Positions 8,619 to 15,912 are shown, numbered from the stretch's first letter. The stretch: DNA of 33,376 bases from Candidatus Hydrogenedentota bacterium (GCA_020849535.1 JADLGB010000159.1:1-33376), one strand, 5' to 3'. The notes: generated from the letters alone by a model not told the origin. Translations and numbers: made by a program.

Positions 8619-9383
8619 TTAGCTCCCGGTTTCGCGGATGGTGACCAAGGTCAACAGCATCGCGCCGTCTTCCGTGCGGCTGACCGAACCCATCCAGTCA
8701 TTGGGCTTCAACTGGATGCTCGTGTCGAACTTGCTTTCGCGAATCGCTGGTCTTCCAACATTCAGCGACAGTCCGGGAACCGGCTCCCGGTCGCCCGTCT
8801 CGCGAAGTGTGCTTGCAATCCTGAGACTCAACGCGCCTTTCATATGAGAGGAAGGGGAGAGCGTGCATTCAAACGCATACCCGACAAATTCATTCAACGT
8901 CCGCAATGCGAAGATTCCATCCTCCTCCCGCTCAAAGTACTGCGCCCCGTCCAGGCCCATGCGGATCTCGGCGCGCTCACCTAGCGGCAACAGGATCGAC
9001 GGGCTCGATACCGCCTGAACCAGAGCCTTTGACGGGGCATTGGAGCCGGTACGGGACAGGCCGTTTCGATCGAGCGTCCACCGTTCACCGTGGACCTGCA
9101 ATTCGACTGCAGACCCGAAGATCGACGCGACCGTCTCACCTGGCTTCGGCACCAGTACTGGCTTGCCGTTTTCCAGCACTGCCAGCGCAGACCCGGCTCC
9201 AGCAAGGTCCTCTCCACTTCCTTCGACTGCAGGTAGGATCCGGAAAACATGAACCTCGACGCGGTAGGCAGGTTTCGCCTGTGCGGCGCCAGAAGCGGGT
9301 GGCGCGGACTCCTGCGCGACACTCATGAGCGTCACGCCAGCCCAAAGGCAGCAAAGGCTCCATATCAATGAACTCGCTCTCAT
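8619..9383 (-). CDS. Exported protein with one secretin-like module
   Basis: Protein of 254 aa starting MRASSLIWSL; residues 1-23 form a signal peptide. After a low-complexity Ala/Pro stretch (24-37), YRVEVHVFRILPAVEG matches the start of the mature downstream protein (DFELRIFRVATPVAED). Residues ~125-250 contain AVSSPSILLPLGERAEIRMG, which mirrors the 'SAPRVTT..G..A' motif of secretin beta-domains, and end MLLTLVTIRETGS, like the secretin 'LLxFVTPxI' strand. The open frame extends to 9656, but the start at 9383 is chosen because its ATG overlaps the TGA of the anti-sigma-like gene (ATGA) and a signal peptide begins there. It is translationally coupled on both sides. Function not recognised; it is too short to be a secretin. 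Confidence 0.7.
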   Translation of the reverse strand: MRASSLIWSLCCLWAGVTLMSVAQESAPPASGAAQAKPAYRVEVHVFRILPAVEGSGEDLAGAGSALAVLENGKPVLVPKPGETVASIFGSAVELQVHGERWTLDRNGLSRTGSNAPSKALVQAVSSPSILLPLGERAEIRMGLDGAQYFEREEDGIFALRTLNEFVGYAFECTLSPSSHMKGALSLRIASTLRETGDREPVPGLSLNVGRPAIRESKFDTSIQLKPNDWMGSVSRTEDGAMLLTLVTIRETGS

Positions 9384-9763
9384 ATGGCGTCTCCTGATTC
9401 GGGCGGCGAATCGAACGGAAGCGGCGATAATTCGATGACGTAGGAACCGGATCTGCCCGCCAACGGCCGAGACTGCACCGAACCTTGCATGGCCCGCTGA
9501 AACTCCGGCGACGCCGGCACGATGTACACCGTGCGGGTCGTCTCCGTGGGGACGACAGGCACTGGAGTCTGGCTGCCTCGGTAGAGATAGCCGAGAGTGA
9601 CCGCCACGGCGCACGCCGCCAATCCCTGCCAAAGGGGAATGGGTCTCGACAGCCACGTACGCCTGTGCGATTCCTCCAAAAACAGCCGCTCCATACGCCG
9701 GTCGTGGCTGTCGTGTGGCGTGGCTGTCGGGATGGACTTTAGTTCTCGTTCCAGGTCTTTCAT
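9380..9763 (-). CDS. Single-span membrane protein, probable anti-sigma factor
   Basis: Protein of 127 aa. Residues 1-43 are polar and charged and probably cytoplasmic (MKDLERELKS, DRRMERLFLEESHRR). Residues 44-61 form one membrane span (WQGLAACAVAVTLGYLY). The rest (62-127) is Pro/Ser/Thr-rich and probably periplasmic. No zinc-binding HxxxCxxC motif of the common ZAS anti-sigma domain is visible, so the assignment rests on topology and position. Its ATG overlaps the TGA of the ECF sigma gene (ATGA) and its TGA overlaps the next ATG, which means coupled translation. The usual model is that the cytoplasmic part holds the sigma factor until an envelope signal arrives; that is inferred here. Confidence 0.6.
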   Translation of the reverse strand: MKDLERELKSIPTATPHDSHDRRMERLFLEESHRRTWLSRPIPLWQGLAACAVAVTLGYLYRGSQTPVPVVPTETTRTVYIVPASPEFQRAMQGSVQSRPLAGRSGSYVIELSPLPFDSPPESGDAI

Positions 9764-10245
9764 TCCATATCTCCCTGCATGAGGGCGCGCAGCTTCTCGA
9801 TACCCCGGCGGTACCAGGACGCCGCCGTGTTGACGGACACGGCGCGCGTCGCCGCGATCTCGTTGAAGGTCATGCCGCTATAGATCTTGAGCATGATGCT
9901 CTCCCGTTCGTCTTCGGACAAGGTCAACAGCATATCGGCCAATTGCCGCTGCAACTCGGGGTCATGACCGTTATTGTGAGTCTCATCGATCGCAAAAGGG
10001 GAATCTTCCTGTGCCTCGCGCGATCGGGCGCGATGTTCATCGATGGCCGCATTGCGGACACAACGGAACACGTACGGCCGCAATTCCCGGGGCGGGCGCC
10101 GTCTCTTCAACATCCTGCTGAAGGCGGTGTGGATGGCATCCTCGGCGGCTTCTCGCGACCGCGACACAGCGAGCGCGTAGGTAAACAACTCGTTGCGGTT
10201 GGCTTCATAGAACCGCCGCAACGTCTCTACGTGGTCATCGCCCAT
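9760..10245 (-). CDS. ECF-type RNA polymerase sigma factor
   Basis: Protein of 161 aa. Region 2 is at ~8-80: FYEANRNELFTYALAVSRSREAAEDAIHTAFSRML, then ELRPYVFRCVRNAAIDEHRAR with the usual helix of sigma2. Region 4 is at ~105-155: LTLSEDERESIMLKIYSGM, then FNEIAATRAVSVNTAASWYRRGIEKLR, a typical helix-turn-helix. The length fits ECF sigma factors, and there is no sigma-1 or sigma-3. Start is uncertain: ATG 10245 begins just before region 2 and has GGGGAGG about 18 bases upstream; ATG 10290 would add 15 residues. The gene leads an operon with the membrane anti-sigma-like gene and two secretin-module genes, so it probably directs transcription of its own operon. No bipartite ECF promoter could be assigned upstream by eye. 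Confidence 0.85.
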   Translation of the reverse strand: MGDDHVETLRRFYEANRNELFTYALAVSRSREAAEDAIHTAFSRMLKRRRPPRELRPYVFRCVRNAAIDEHRARSREAQEDSPFAIDETHNNGHDPELQRQLADMLLTLSEDERESIMLKIYSGMTFNEIAATRAVSVNTAASWYRRGIEKLRALMQGDME

Positions 10246-10751
10246 GTCCGACCGCCACTGCCTCCCCGGTTCCTCGCTTCCTGCACCCATCCACGTTCGG
10301 GATGAACGTTTTTGTGCATGCCACTCTACGCCGAGTCCGGCGCGCGCCACAATCGATGCGGCAGGAGATTGTCCCGCGGCAAAAAAGGGGATATCCAAAA
10401 TGGTCATGCGGGTGTATAATGGTTTTGAGAGGACCGGTTACTTCACTTTTGCCTCGAGCAACTACTTGAAGCCTCCGTCAGGAGTGACTTCGCGAAGCCC
10501 GGCCCTCTCATTCTCATTGTCTGTGCTCTCCGCACCGCTGCGTTGACGTGTGGCCATATCACGGGCGAGACGCCCACGCCCCTCTATCGCTCCCTTCTTG
10601 CGTCTCTCGCGTGTCTTTAATCGGTGTCATCGGTGCAATCGTTGGATATACCTCTTCGTCCGCTTGCGGCCCGGCAGTGCTTTGCTACAATGCAATCTCC
10701 ACCCGGAGTGAGAGGATGAGCGGACCGTAAACAACGATACGAGGTGGGTAC
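10246..10751. other. Divergent intergenic region between ECF operon and lipoprotein gene
   Basis: These 506 bp hold no credible gene. A candidate promoter for the lipoprotein gene lies at 10664-10691. A TATAAT at 10415-10420 (+) has no -35 partner and no gene near it. The promoter of the ECF operon should lie in the left part of this interval but could not be assigned. Confidence 0.5.
10664..10691 (+). promoter_or_regulatory. Candidate sigma-70 promoter of the lipoprotein gene
   Basis: A TTGCGG box (10664-10669) is followed after 16 bp by TACAAT (10686-10691), which carries an extended -10 TG at 10683-10684. It lies 60 bp upstream of the ATG at 10752. Confidence 0.45.
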
Positions 10752-11522
10752 ATGATCAAAGGTGTGTCTTCGCGAATAGTCCCGATCGGTGTAATCGTCT
10801 GCCTGACCTTCCTGACAAGCTGCCCTTTGACGCCGCCCATCTCTGATGCGGAATTGCAGGCCGCATTTCAGGCTGCCGTCGACGATGCGGAGGTGGCCGA
10901 AGCGAGCGAGATATGCCGGAATCTCACGGCGATTGTTCCCAGCGAGGAGTCACTAATCTGGGAAGCTACCCCCGGGGAATCGCGCGTGCTTGTGGTCACG
11001 TGGACCTCGTACACGGGCTACGATGAGCAGGTCGGCAAGTCCATCGCAGTGGCCGATCTGCTCAAGTCCGTGGAAACCACGCGCGATACGTGGGTCACCG
11101 TCGCCCCGCAGGTGCAGGACTTCTGCAGTAAGCGGTTGCTCAACGACGAACGCATGACGCTGCGCGTCGAACAGTTGCTGGGCCTTCCGCCGCACAACGG
11201 CAAGACGCGTTTCGTGGAGTTTTGGGTCGATCTGGAGGACCTGTTCCGGCCCAGTCCCGACCCCGCCATCACCGATCACGAGGCCGAGCTGGACTTCCCT
11301 CAATCGAACCTCTTCGTGTCCGTGTCGCCGGATCACGTGACGTGGTACGAAAACATGCTCGCCACTTCTTACGGTACGGGCGGCTACCCCTGGACGCGCC
11401 TCGGCTACACCTACGACTGGGGCAATCCTCTCTCTGAAGTGGGCTTGAGCGAGTTCGTCATTCGCACCGGCGCCACGGTCACCGTGAAGTCCGTCACCCT
11501 GAATAGCGACTACTGGCACTGA
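10752..11522 (+). CDS. Lipoprotein of unknown function
   Basis: Protein of 256 aa with a lipoprotein signal: a hydrophobic stretch at residues 9-22 and lipobox LTSC with Cys24. The mature part has no cofactor or protease motif I can name. Distinct segments are VLVVTWTSYTGYD (~79-91), MTLRVEQLLGLPPHNGKTRF (~132-151), FWVDLEDLFRPSPDPAITDH (~154-173) and a Trp/Tyr-rich stretch near the C-terminus (YPWTRLGYTYDWGNPLSEVGL). The 'RVEQLLGLPP..KT.FVEFWV...DLFRP.PDP.I.D' pattern looks like a conserved family of unknown function that I believe occurs in several bacterial phyla; this is from memory and unproven. GAGGTGG precedes the ATG by 4 bases. It is monocistronic and divergent from the ECF operon. 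Confidence 0.7.
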   Translation: MIKGVSSRIVPIGVIVCLTFLTSCPLTPPISDAELQAAFQAAVDDAEVAEASEICRNLTAIVPSEESLIWEATPGESRVLVVTWTSYTGYDEQVGKSIAVADLLKSVETTRDTWVTVAPQVQDFCSKRLLNDERMTLRVEQLLGLPPHNGKTRFVEFWVDLEDLFRPSPDPAITDHEAELDFPQSNLFVSVSPDHVTWYENMLATSYGTGGYPWTRLGYTYDWGNPLSEVGLSEFVIRTGATVTVKSVTLNSDYWH

Positions 11523-11603
11523 GCGTCCGCCGCGTTCGCGCGGTCCGCGGCCCAGGATAGAGCTGTGACGGGGTGATGGCCAGAGGGGCGCGCGTGGGGC
11601 CTC

Positions 11604-11648
11604 ACATCCCCCTCGGCCCTTCGGGCCGGCCCCCTTCAAAGGGGGACC
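11604..11648 (+). repeat. ACATCCCCCT...AAGGGGGACC palindromic repeat, left copy
   Basis: It starts ACATCCCCCT, holds the hairpins CGGCCC-TTC-GGGCCG (11614-11628) and CCCCCTT-CA-AAGGGGG (11630-11645), and ends GGGGGACC. The right copy at 11745-11776 begins GGTCCCCC and ends AGGGGGATGT, so it is the reverse complement at both ends but lacks the middle hairpin. This type of repeat is dispersed in many bacterial genomes. Confidence 0.65.
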
Positions 11649-11744
11649 GCGGAGCGCGTGCCCTTCGGGCCGCGCGCCTTTCACGCCAAGAGCCCGGGTG
11701 TTACCCTCAAGTGTTCTAAGAATCTATAGACATAGTGTTGCGCA

Positions 11745-11776
11745 GGTCCCCCTTTGAAGGGGGTGCAGGGGGATGT
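11745..11776 (-). repeat. ACATCCCCCT...AAGGGGGACC palindromic repeat, right copy (inverted)
   Basis: GGTCCCCCTT-TG-AAGGGGG followed by TGCAGGGGGATGT. It is inverted relative to the copy at 11604-11648, so the pair could fold into one large cruciform around a ~96-bp loop. Confidence 0.6.
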
Positions 11777-11817
11777 TCTTCTCTTTTCTTTTCTTCTCTC
11801 CTCTTCTCTTTTCTTCC
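11776..11817. repeat. 42-base homopyrimidine tract
   Basis: An uninterrupted run of C and T built from TTCTC/TTTTC-like units on the plus strand. It lies 28 bp beyond the stop of the nitrilase-like gene, so that gene's transcript would carry an all-purine tail. Such tracts can form triplex DNA; no function is shown. Confidence 0.7.
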
Positions 11818-11844
11818 GCACGGCACGTGCGGCCGCCCCGGGTT

Positions 11845-12690
11845 TCACTCCCTCGCTTTCGTCGCGCTGATGACCCCATACAATTCTGGCCGGCGATCGC
11901 GCAGGTGGTTATCGTCTTTCGCCGCGGCGAGGTCAATATCGCAGATCTGGATGCCCGGCGTGTCGCCTGTCCATTGTGCGAGTACCTGTCCTTTGGGTCC
12001 TGTCACGAGACTCTCCTCCGGGTGCGTGAAGGCGATGAAGCACTGGTTCTCGAAGGATCGGGTCCGCATGATGGCCGTGTTCATGTCCCCGTGAAATCCG
12101 TACGTGGGATTGAGAATGAGTTTTGCTCCTTCAAGGCGCAGCGTGCGGACTGTCTCCGGCCAGCGCCGGTCCGCGCAGATCATCATTCCCAAAGTGCCAA
12201 ACTGCGAGGACCACACGGGAATGCCTTCGCCAAAGCTGTATTGCAGATCGTGCCTCTGCAGGTGCGTCTTGTGATACACGCCGAGCAGCTTGCCTTCCTT
12301 GTCCCATAGTCCGGCAGCGTTGAAGAGTTTTCCGTCCTCGATCGAGGAGAACCCGAAGCAGATCATCATCGAGCGTTCGCGCGCTTCCTTCGCGACCTGC
12401 TTCAGATACTCGCTCGATTCCAAGTCCTGCGCGATCGTGCGCAAACGTTCAGGCGTCGATTCCTTGTCGGGCGCCGCGTACCCATCCAGCCAGCATTCCG
12501 GGGTGATGAAGATGTCGGCTTTCTCCGCGGACGCCTGCCCCAGGCAGGTGAGGAAGACCTTGAAGTTTGCCTCGACATCCCATTTCACCGGCACACCATG
12601 CATGAGCGCAAGACGCACCGGCTGCACAGGCGCCTTTTCCTCCGCAGCGGTCGGTATGGTCAACAAGGCAAAGATGAATGCACTCAACAT
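11845..12690 (-). CDS. Exported carbon-nitrogen hydrolase (nitrilase superfamily)
   Basis: Protein of 281 aa. The catalytic triad of the superfamily is visible: Glu65 in FITPECWLDG, Lys141 in YHKTHLQ and Cys172 in GMMICADRRWPE. These enzymes form a thioester on Cys and hydrolyse nitriles, amides or N-carbamoyl compounds. Unlike most relatives, the first ~16 residues form a signal peptide (MLSAFIFALLTIPTAA, then EEKAPVQP), so the enzyme probably acts outside the cytoplasm. AAGGAAA lies about 10 bases before the ATG. It follows the H-X9-DG-like gene on the same strand after 137 bp that hold a strong palindrome (12744-12798). The substrate cannot be predicted; the Asp-Arg-Arg after the Cys is typical of amidase-like branches. 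Confidence 0.85.
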   Translation of the reverse strand: MLSAFIFALLTIPTAAEEKAPVQPVRLALMHGVPVKWDVEANFKVFLTCLGQASAEKADIFITPECWLDGYAAPDKESTPERLRTIAQDLESSEYLKQVAKEARERSMMICFGFSSIEDGKLFNAAGLWDKEGKLLGVYHKTHLQRHDLQYSFGEGIPVWSSQFGTLGMMICADRRWPETVRTLRLEGAKLILNPTYGFHGDMNTAIMRTRSFENQCFIAFTHPEESLVTGPKGQVLAQWTGDTPGIQICDIDLAAAKDDNHLRDRRPELYGVISATKARE

Positions 12691-12743
12691 GATAGCGTTT
12701 CCTTGCTATCCCTCATCTGCACGAGGCCGAGAACGATCGGCTT

Positions 12744-12798
12744 GTAGCGCAGGCGTCCCGCCTGCTTTTGAGGATGCAGGCGAGGACGCCTGCGCTAC
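12744..12798. repeat. Long palindrome, TGTAGCGC family
   Basis: The outer 15-bp arms GTAGCGCAGGCGTCC (12744-12758) and GGACGCCTGCGCTAC (12784-12798) are perfectly complementary. Inner 7-bp arms CGCCTGC (12759-12765) and GCAGGCG (12776-12782) extend the stem with a one-base bulge. Each arm is also a small hairpin (AGGCG-TCC-CGCCT). It sits between two co-directional genes and could attenuate transcription or form a cruciform. A relative that begins TGTAGCGC lies at 33351-33376. Confidence 0.75.
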
Positions 12799-12827
12799 GC
12801 AGTCTCACTTGTTTCATGTTAGAGCTT

Positions 12828-13925
12828 CTAGCCTGCCGCGTTCGACTCTGGTCTCTTCAACTCATCCAACGACTGCAGCGCCCGGATGAATCTGTCGGTC
12901 ATGGGGAACCGGCCAGGATATTCGATGAACTCCGTATGCCCATCCATGAATAGCACGCAGGAACCACCCTTCTGCAGGCCGGGCCGCTCGATTATGACGG
13001 GGATTTGCGCTTGCGCTTGTGCGCTTGCCGCGGGGTTGTTGATGTCCGCGATGAAGAACCGCTCGACACCTTCGCGTAAACGCGGGATCATGCCCGTGAC
13101 CGCATCCTCGAGATCCCCGTTGGGCGCTTCACCTCTCGCGATGGCGGACCTGTATGCCTCCACGAACGCGAGTCCGGCCTCCTCGGTGGTGACCGCATAG
13201 CCCAGGTACCAATAACTGTGGTCATCGATGATCGATAGAGGATTTTGGCCCGACTGTTCCGTGAGTCTCTGAACTCCAGGGTGGGCCGGTGAGACAAATA
13301 CCCTCACGTCAGTCACATATTCGGGGAACACGTCAGGGCCCGACATCATCAAATGCCCCGGCCGGGGGTCCAAACGCGGAAAGACGCTGTCTTTGTTTTC
13401 GTTGGCAAACATCTTCATGATAATGCCCAACTGCTTCAAGTTGTTCGCGCTAACTCCCCGCGCCGTATTCGGAGATTGGAACTGCGGCTCCTGTTCCGCA
13501 TGCTGTCCCTGAAACAAGCTCTCCACGTCCGGCATGCTGCGCGCGAAGGTGACGGTCGTGAACTGCTTGTCACTCGAAAGAGTACCATGGAGCAGGCGTC
13601 CTTCCAGATGGAGGGTCCCTGTCATTGCGGGGCCATGAAGCTGCACGGTATCGCCAGACAGCGCGAACGCTAGTTCCATCGCAGTTGAAATCTTTCCGGA
13701 CTGGTCTGCCAGGCGCATGACCCCATCCACGTGGTTCGGGTATTGGCTCAACTTCACTTCCAGACCATTCCCCCGGAACCAGCCATACCACGTGCCTTCG
13801 ATATCGCCGACGCTCAGGTGCTTGTTCGATATCTCCTGCGAACCCGCGATTGACGAGCCAACAAGGCAAAAGATCACCACAAAATCCGCAAGAATAGCCC
13901 GCCATTTTAGTTGACCTGCGTTCAT
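12828..13925 (-). CDS. Exported protein with H-X9-DG (DUF1559-like) C-terminal features
   Basis: Protein of 365 aa; residues 1-30 include a signal or anchor (ILADFVVIFCLVGSSIAG). Residues ~35-125 are a small beta-rich domain (GTWYGWFRGNGLEVKLSQYP). From ~155 it has SANNLKQLGIIMKMFANENK and FPEYVTDVRVFVSPAHPG, as in the soluble part of planctomycete-type DUF1559 proteins, and near the end SCVLFMDGHTEFIEY, the 'DGH' box of that group. The prepilin-type N-terminus of the main family is missing, so it is probably secreted and soluble. The frame is open to 14021, but ATG 13925 is preferred because GAGAGGA lies 9 bases upstream and the signal starts there. Function unknown. Confidence 0.65.
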   Translation of the reverse strand: MNAGQLKWRAILADFVVIFCLVGSSIAGSQEISNKHLSVGDIEGTWYGWFRGNGLEVKLSQYPNHVDGVMRLADQSGKISTAMELAFALSGDTVQLHGPAMTGTLHLEGRLLHGTLSSDKQFTTVTFARSMPDVESLFQGQHAEQEPQFQSPNTARGVSANNLKQLGIIMKMFANENKDSVFPRLDPRPGHLMMSGPDVFPEYVTDVRVFVSPAHPGVQRLTEQSGQNPLSIIDDHSYWYLGYAVTTEEAGLAFVEAYRSAIARGEAPNGDLEDAVTGMIPRLREGVERFFIADINNPAASAQAQAQIPVIIERPGLQKGGSCVLFMDGHTEFIEYPGRFPMTDRFIRALQSLDELKRPESNAAG

Positions 13926-14051
13926 TGTGCCGTCCTCTCTGGGTATGCAGCGATATCGCGATTGCCGCCGCTTCGCCCCCAAGTGTACGCTGGCCGCCGC
14001 TCCTGACAGTACTGCAATCATGGCAATCCATGGGACCAGCGATCAAGCTTA

Positions 14052-14077
14052 GCGCCCGGTCCAGGTGGACCGGGCGC
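14052..14077 (-). terminator. Strong hairpin after the ThuA-like gene
   Basis: A perfect 11-bp stem (GCGCCCGGTCC / GGACCGGGCGC) with a 4-base loop lies 33 bp downstream of the ThuA-like stop codon on the minus strand. No U-tract follows, so a factor-independent terminator is only probable; it could also be one of the many palindromes of this genome. Confidence 0.45.
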
Positions 14078-14110
14078 GCGGTGCACACTCTTTCTGGCCA
14101 AGCCGGACTA

Positions 14111-14848
14111 TCACCGCCGGCAGTCCGCCCACTCGATGGACTGCACGAGGATTTTCCGGAACATGGGCGGTTCGCAGGACTTCACGTCATGCCCCAGTGC
14201 GAAGTAGACACAGCGCGCATTGTGCACGTAATGCGTCGCGAGCATGGGCTCGGCCACGGTGTGACCGAAACGCTCTTCGTTGGCGGTCATGATGACGTTC
14301 CAATCCGGCCGCGTGAGCAGGTTGAAGTACAGTTCGTCGTTAGTGATGAACGGCTTGACCCCTTCGAGGATTGGATGCGACTCATCCTTGATGTCCACGC
14401 GAAACTCATGGTACGGGCCGTGCGTGGATTTGCCGCTCACCCACATGGCCCCGTAGATATCGATCGAGTCGCGCCACTCCTGCACGTTGGCCACGGCGAA
14501 GTGCGTCACCACGAGGCCACCCCCGTCCTTCAGGAACTGGAGGATGCTCTCCTTCACGAAATCCGGCGGATTGCCGCCCTCGACCTTCATCTGCACCATG
14601 AGAAGCACATCGTAGTTCTTCAGATTCTCGATGCGCAGATCTTCGACGTTTTCCGTGGCCGTGATCTGCACGCTGGGATAGTTTGCCTTGATGTCCTCAA
14701 GCGTGTCGGTCAACACCACGTCGCCATGCGGCCCCATGCCCATCATGAGACACTTGACCGGGGCCGGTTCCTCGGCTTGCGCCGGTATCGACAACCCCGC
14801 CGTCAGCAGAATTCCGATCAATAGCATTGTGAACACTGGTATCCGCAT
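14111..14848 (-). CDS. Exported ThuA-like domain protein
   Basis: Protein of 245 aa with a signal peptide (residues 1-25, ending SIPAQA). The mature part is a class-I glutamine amidotransferase-like ThuA fold: VKCLMMGMGPHGDVVLTDTLEDI, YDVLLMVQMKVEGG, ILQFLKDGGGLVVTHFAVANVQEW, ESHPILEGVKPFITNDELYF and CVYFALGHDVKSCEPPMFRKILVQSIEW. The 'GGGLVVTHFA...W', 'HPI..G...F...DELY' and 'R.VYF.LGHD' boxes are the usual ThuA signatures. ThuA-like proteins accompany sugar catabolism in many bacteria (trehalose utilisation in rhizobia), with no firmly known reaction. AAGGAGGAG lies 6 bases before the ATG. The following gene on the strand is the H-X9-DG-like protein, separated by a strong hairpin. It fits the glycan-degrading theme of the window. 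Confidence 0.85.
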   Translation of the reverse strand: MRIPVFTMLLIGILLTAGLSIPAQAEEPAPVKCLMMGMGPHGDVVLTDTLEDIKANYPSVQITATENVEDLRIENLKNYDVLLMVQMKVEGGNPPDFVKESILQFLKDGGGLVVTHFAVANVQEWRDSIDIYGAMWVSGKSTHGPYHEFRVDIKDESHPILEGVKPFITNDELYFNLLTRPDWNVIMTANEERFGHTVAEPMLATHYVHNARCVYFALGHDVKSCEPPMFRKILVQSIEWADCRR

Positions 14849-15008
14849 GGCTCCTCCTTCCCATTTGCAGGACTGGTATTATTTATCCCACAGGGACTGG
14901 GCGCGGCGCAAGGTGAAGCATGCCGCCAATTTGTCTCTCGCGCGTGCAGTACTCTGGAATGCACGAAGCTCGCAGTGAGTGCTGCATGGGTTTTTCCGAA
15001 CGCATTCC

Positions 15009-15800
15009 TCAGTCCGCGGTCCGCAGCAAACGAAACCCAACGTTGTTCCATTCGTCGGTCTGCTCGTCGGCGCCGCACGCGTACGCGCAGCAGTACACCG
15101 CAACTTCTTCCCACGACCCCCCGCGGTACATACGATACGGGTAGACGGGTTCCTCGCGATTCGTTTCCACACCTTTCGGGTACACGAGCAGGTCCTGACA
15201 CCACTCCCAGACGTTCCCGCCCATATCGCAGAGACCCCAAGCGTTCGGCTGTTTCTCACCCACGGGATGGGTTTCCGAATTGCTATTGCCGGAATACCAG
15301 GCATAGGCGCCGATCTTCGTCCCGCGTGGATCGGAGCCCCAGTAATACCGTGATTTCGTGCCTGCGCGGTATGCGTATTCCCACTCCGACTCCGTCGGCA
15401 AGCGGTACGTTCCCCCGCTCGTGGTTGTCGCATTCAGTGAATCTGCGAATTGCTGGGCTTGTTCCCAAGTCACGGATTCCACGGGCCGGTCGTCACCCTT
15501 GAATTCCGATGGCACCCTCGGCATCAGGGCACTCCATTGGGCCTGCGTCACCTCGTATTTGCCCAGCCAGAATCCCTGGCTAATCGTAACTTCGTGTTGT
15601 GCAAGATGGGGGTAGTACCATTCGTCATCCACCGGGCAGCCCATGGTGAAGGTGCCCGCCGGACACCACTGAAACTCGATCCCGTCAAAGGTCCGGGTTT
15701 CGCCCGGGACAGGATCGTCTTTGGGTTTGGGACAACCGGTGGATGCCAGCAGAAATGTTGCAGCTACCAGCACGGTAACTGCATAGGACTTGAACCTCAT
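15009..15800 (-). CDS. Lipoprotein with a formylglycine-generating-enzyme (SUMF1) fold
   Basis: Protein of 263 aa. The signal (residues 1-22) ends in LLASTGC with Cys23, a slightly atypical lipobox. The rest is one FGE-sulfatase/SUMF1 domain: IEFQWCPAGTFTMGCP, HEVTISQGFWLGKYEVTQAQW, RPVESVTWEQAQQFADSLN, YRLPTESEWEYAYRAGT, WGLCDMGGNVWEWCQD and VGFRLL. This fold occurs in formylglycine-generating enzymes, EgtB-like sulfoxide synthases and many proteins of unknown role. The tail reads YCCAYACGADEQTD where relatives usually have 'YCRSAYR'. Cys residues with C-x4-C spacing are present, but the FGE arginine pattern is not, so sulfatase activation is not claimed. No sulfatase gene is nearby. AAAGGAG lies 8 bases before the ATG. 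Confidence 0.8.
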   Translation of the reverse strand: MRFKSYAVTVLVAATFLLASTGCPKPKDDPVPGETRTFDGIEFQWCPAGTFTMGCPVDDEWYYPHLAQHEVTISQGFWLGKYEVTQAQWSALMPRVPSEFKGDDRPVESVTWEQAQQFADSLNATTTSGGTYRLPTESEWEYAYRAGTKSRYYWGSDPRGTKIGAYAWYSGNSNSETHPVGEKQPNAWGLCDMGGNVWEWCQDLLVYPKGVETNREEPVYPYRMYRGGSWEEVAVYCCAYACGADEQTDEWNNVGFRLLRTAD

Positions 15801-15912
15801 GATTCATACTCCTTTCGCCGCGGCGCTTGAGGCTGGCGCCCGTCACCCATCCCATGAGCGACGGACTCGGCCTTGCGCTCCACGGTTCCCCAAGGTAACG
15901 AAGTTCATGCGC

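Larger units (their letters stand above)
11523..11844. other. Convergent intergenic region with inverted repeats and a pyrimidine tract
   Basis: The 322 bp between converging genes carry an inverted pair of CCCCCTT-palindrome repeats (11604-11648 and 11745-11776) and a 42-base pure pyrimidine run (11776-11817). No open frame here looks coding. The hairpins may stop transcription from both sides, but none has a canonical U-tract. Confidence 0.6.

Noticed and set aside
8619..9656. Longer 345-residue form of the second secretin-module protein
   Set aside because: The extra N-terminus overlaps the anti-sigma-like gene almost fully and lacks a signal peptide; the ATGA overlap at 9380-9383 marks the start.
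10415..10420. Perfect TATAAT on the plus strand as a promoter
   Set aside because: No -35 box at 16-18 bp and no gene for more than 300 bp downstream; a better candidate lies at 10664-10691.
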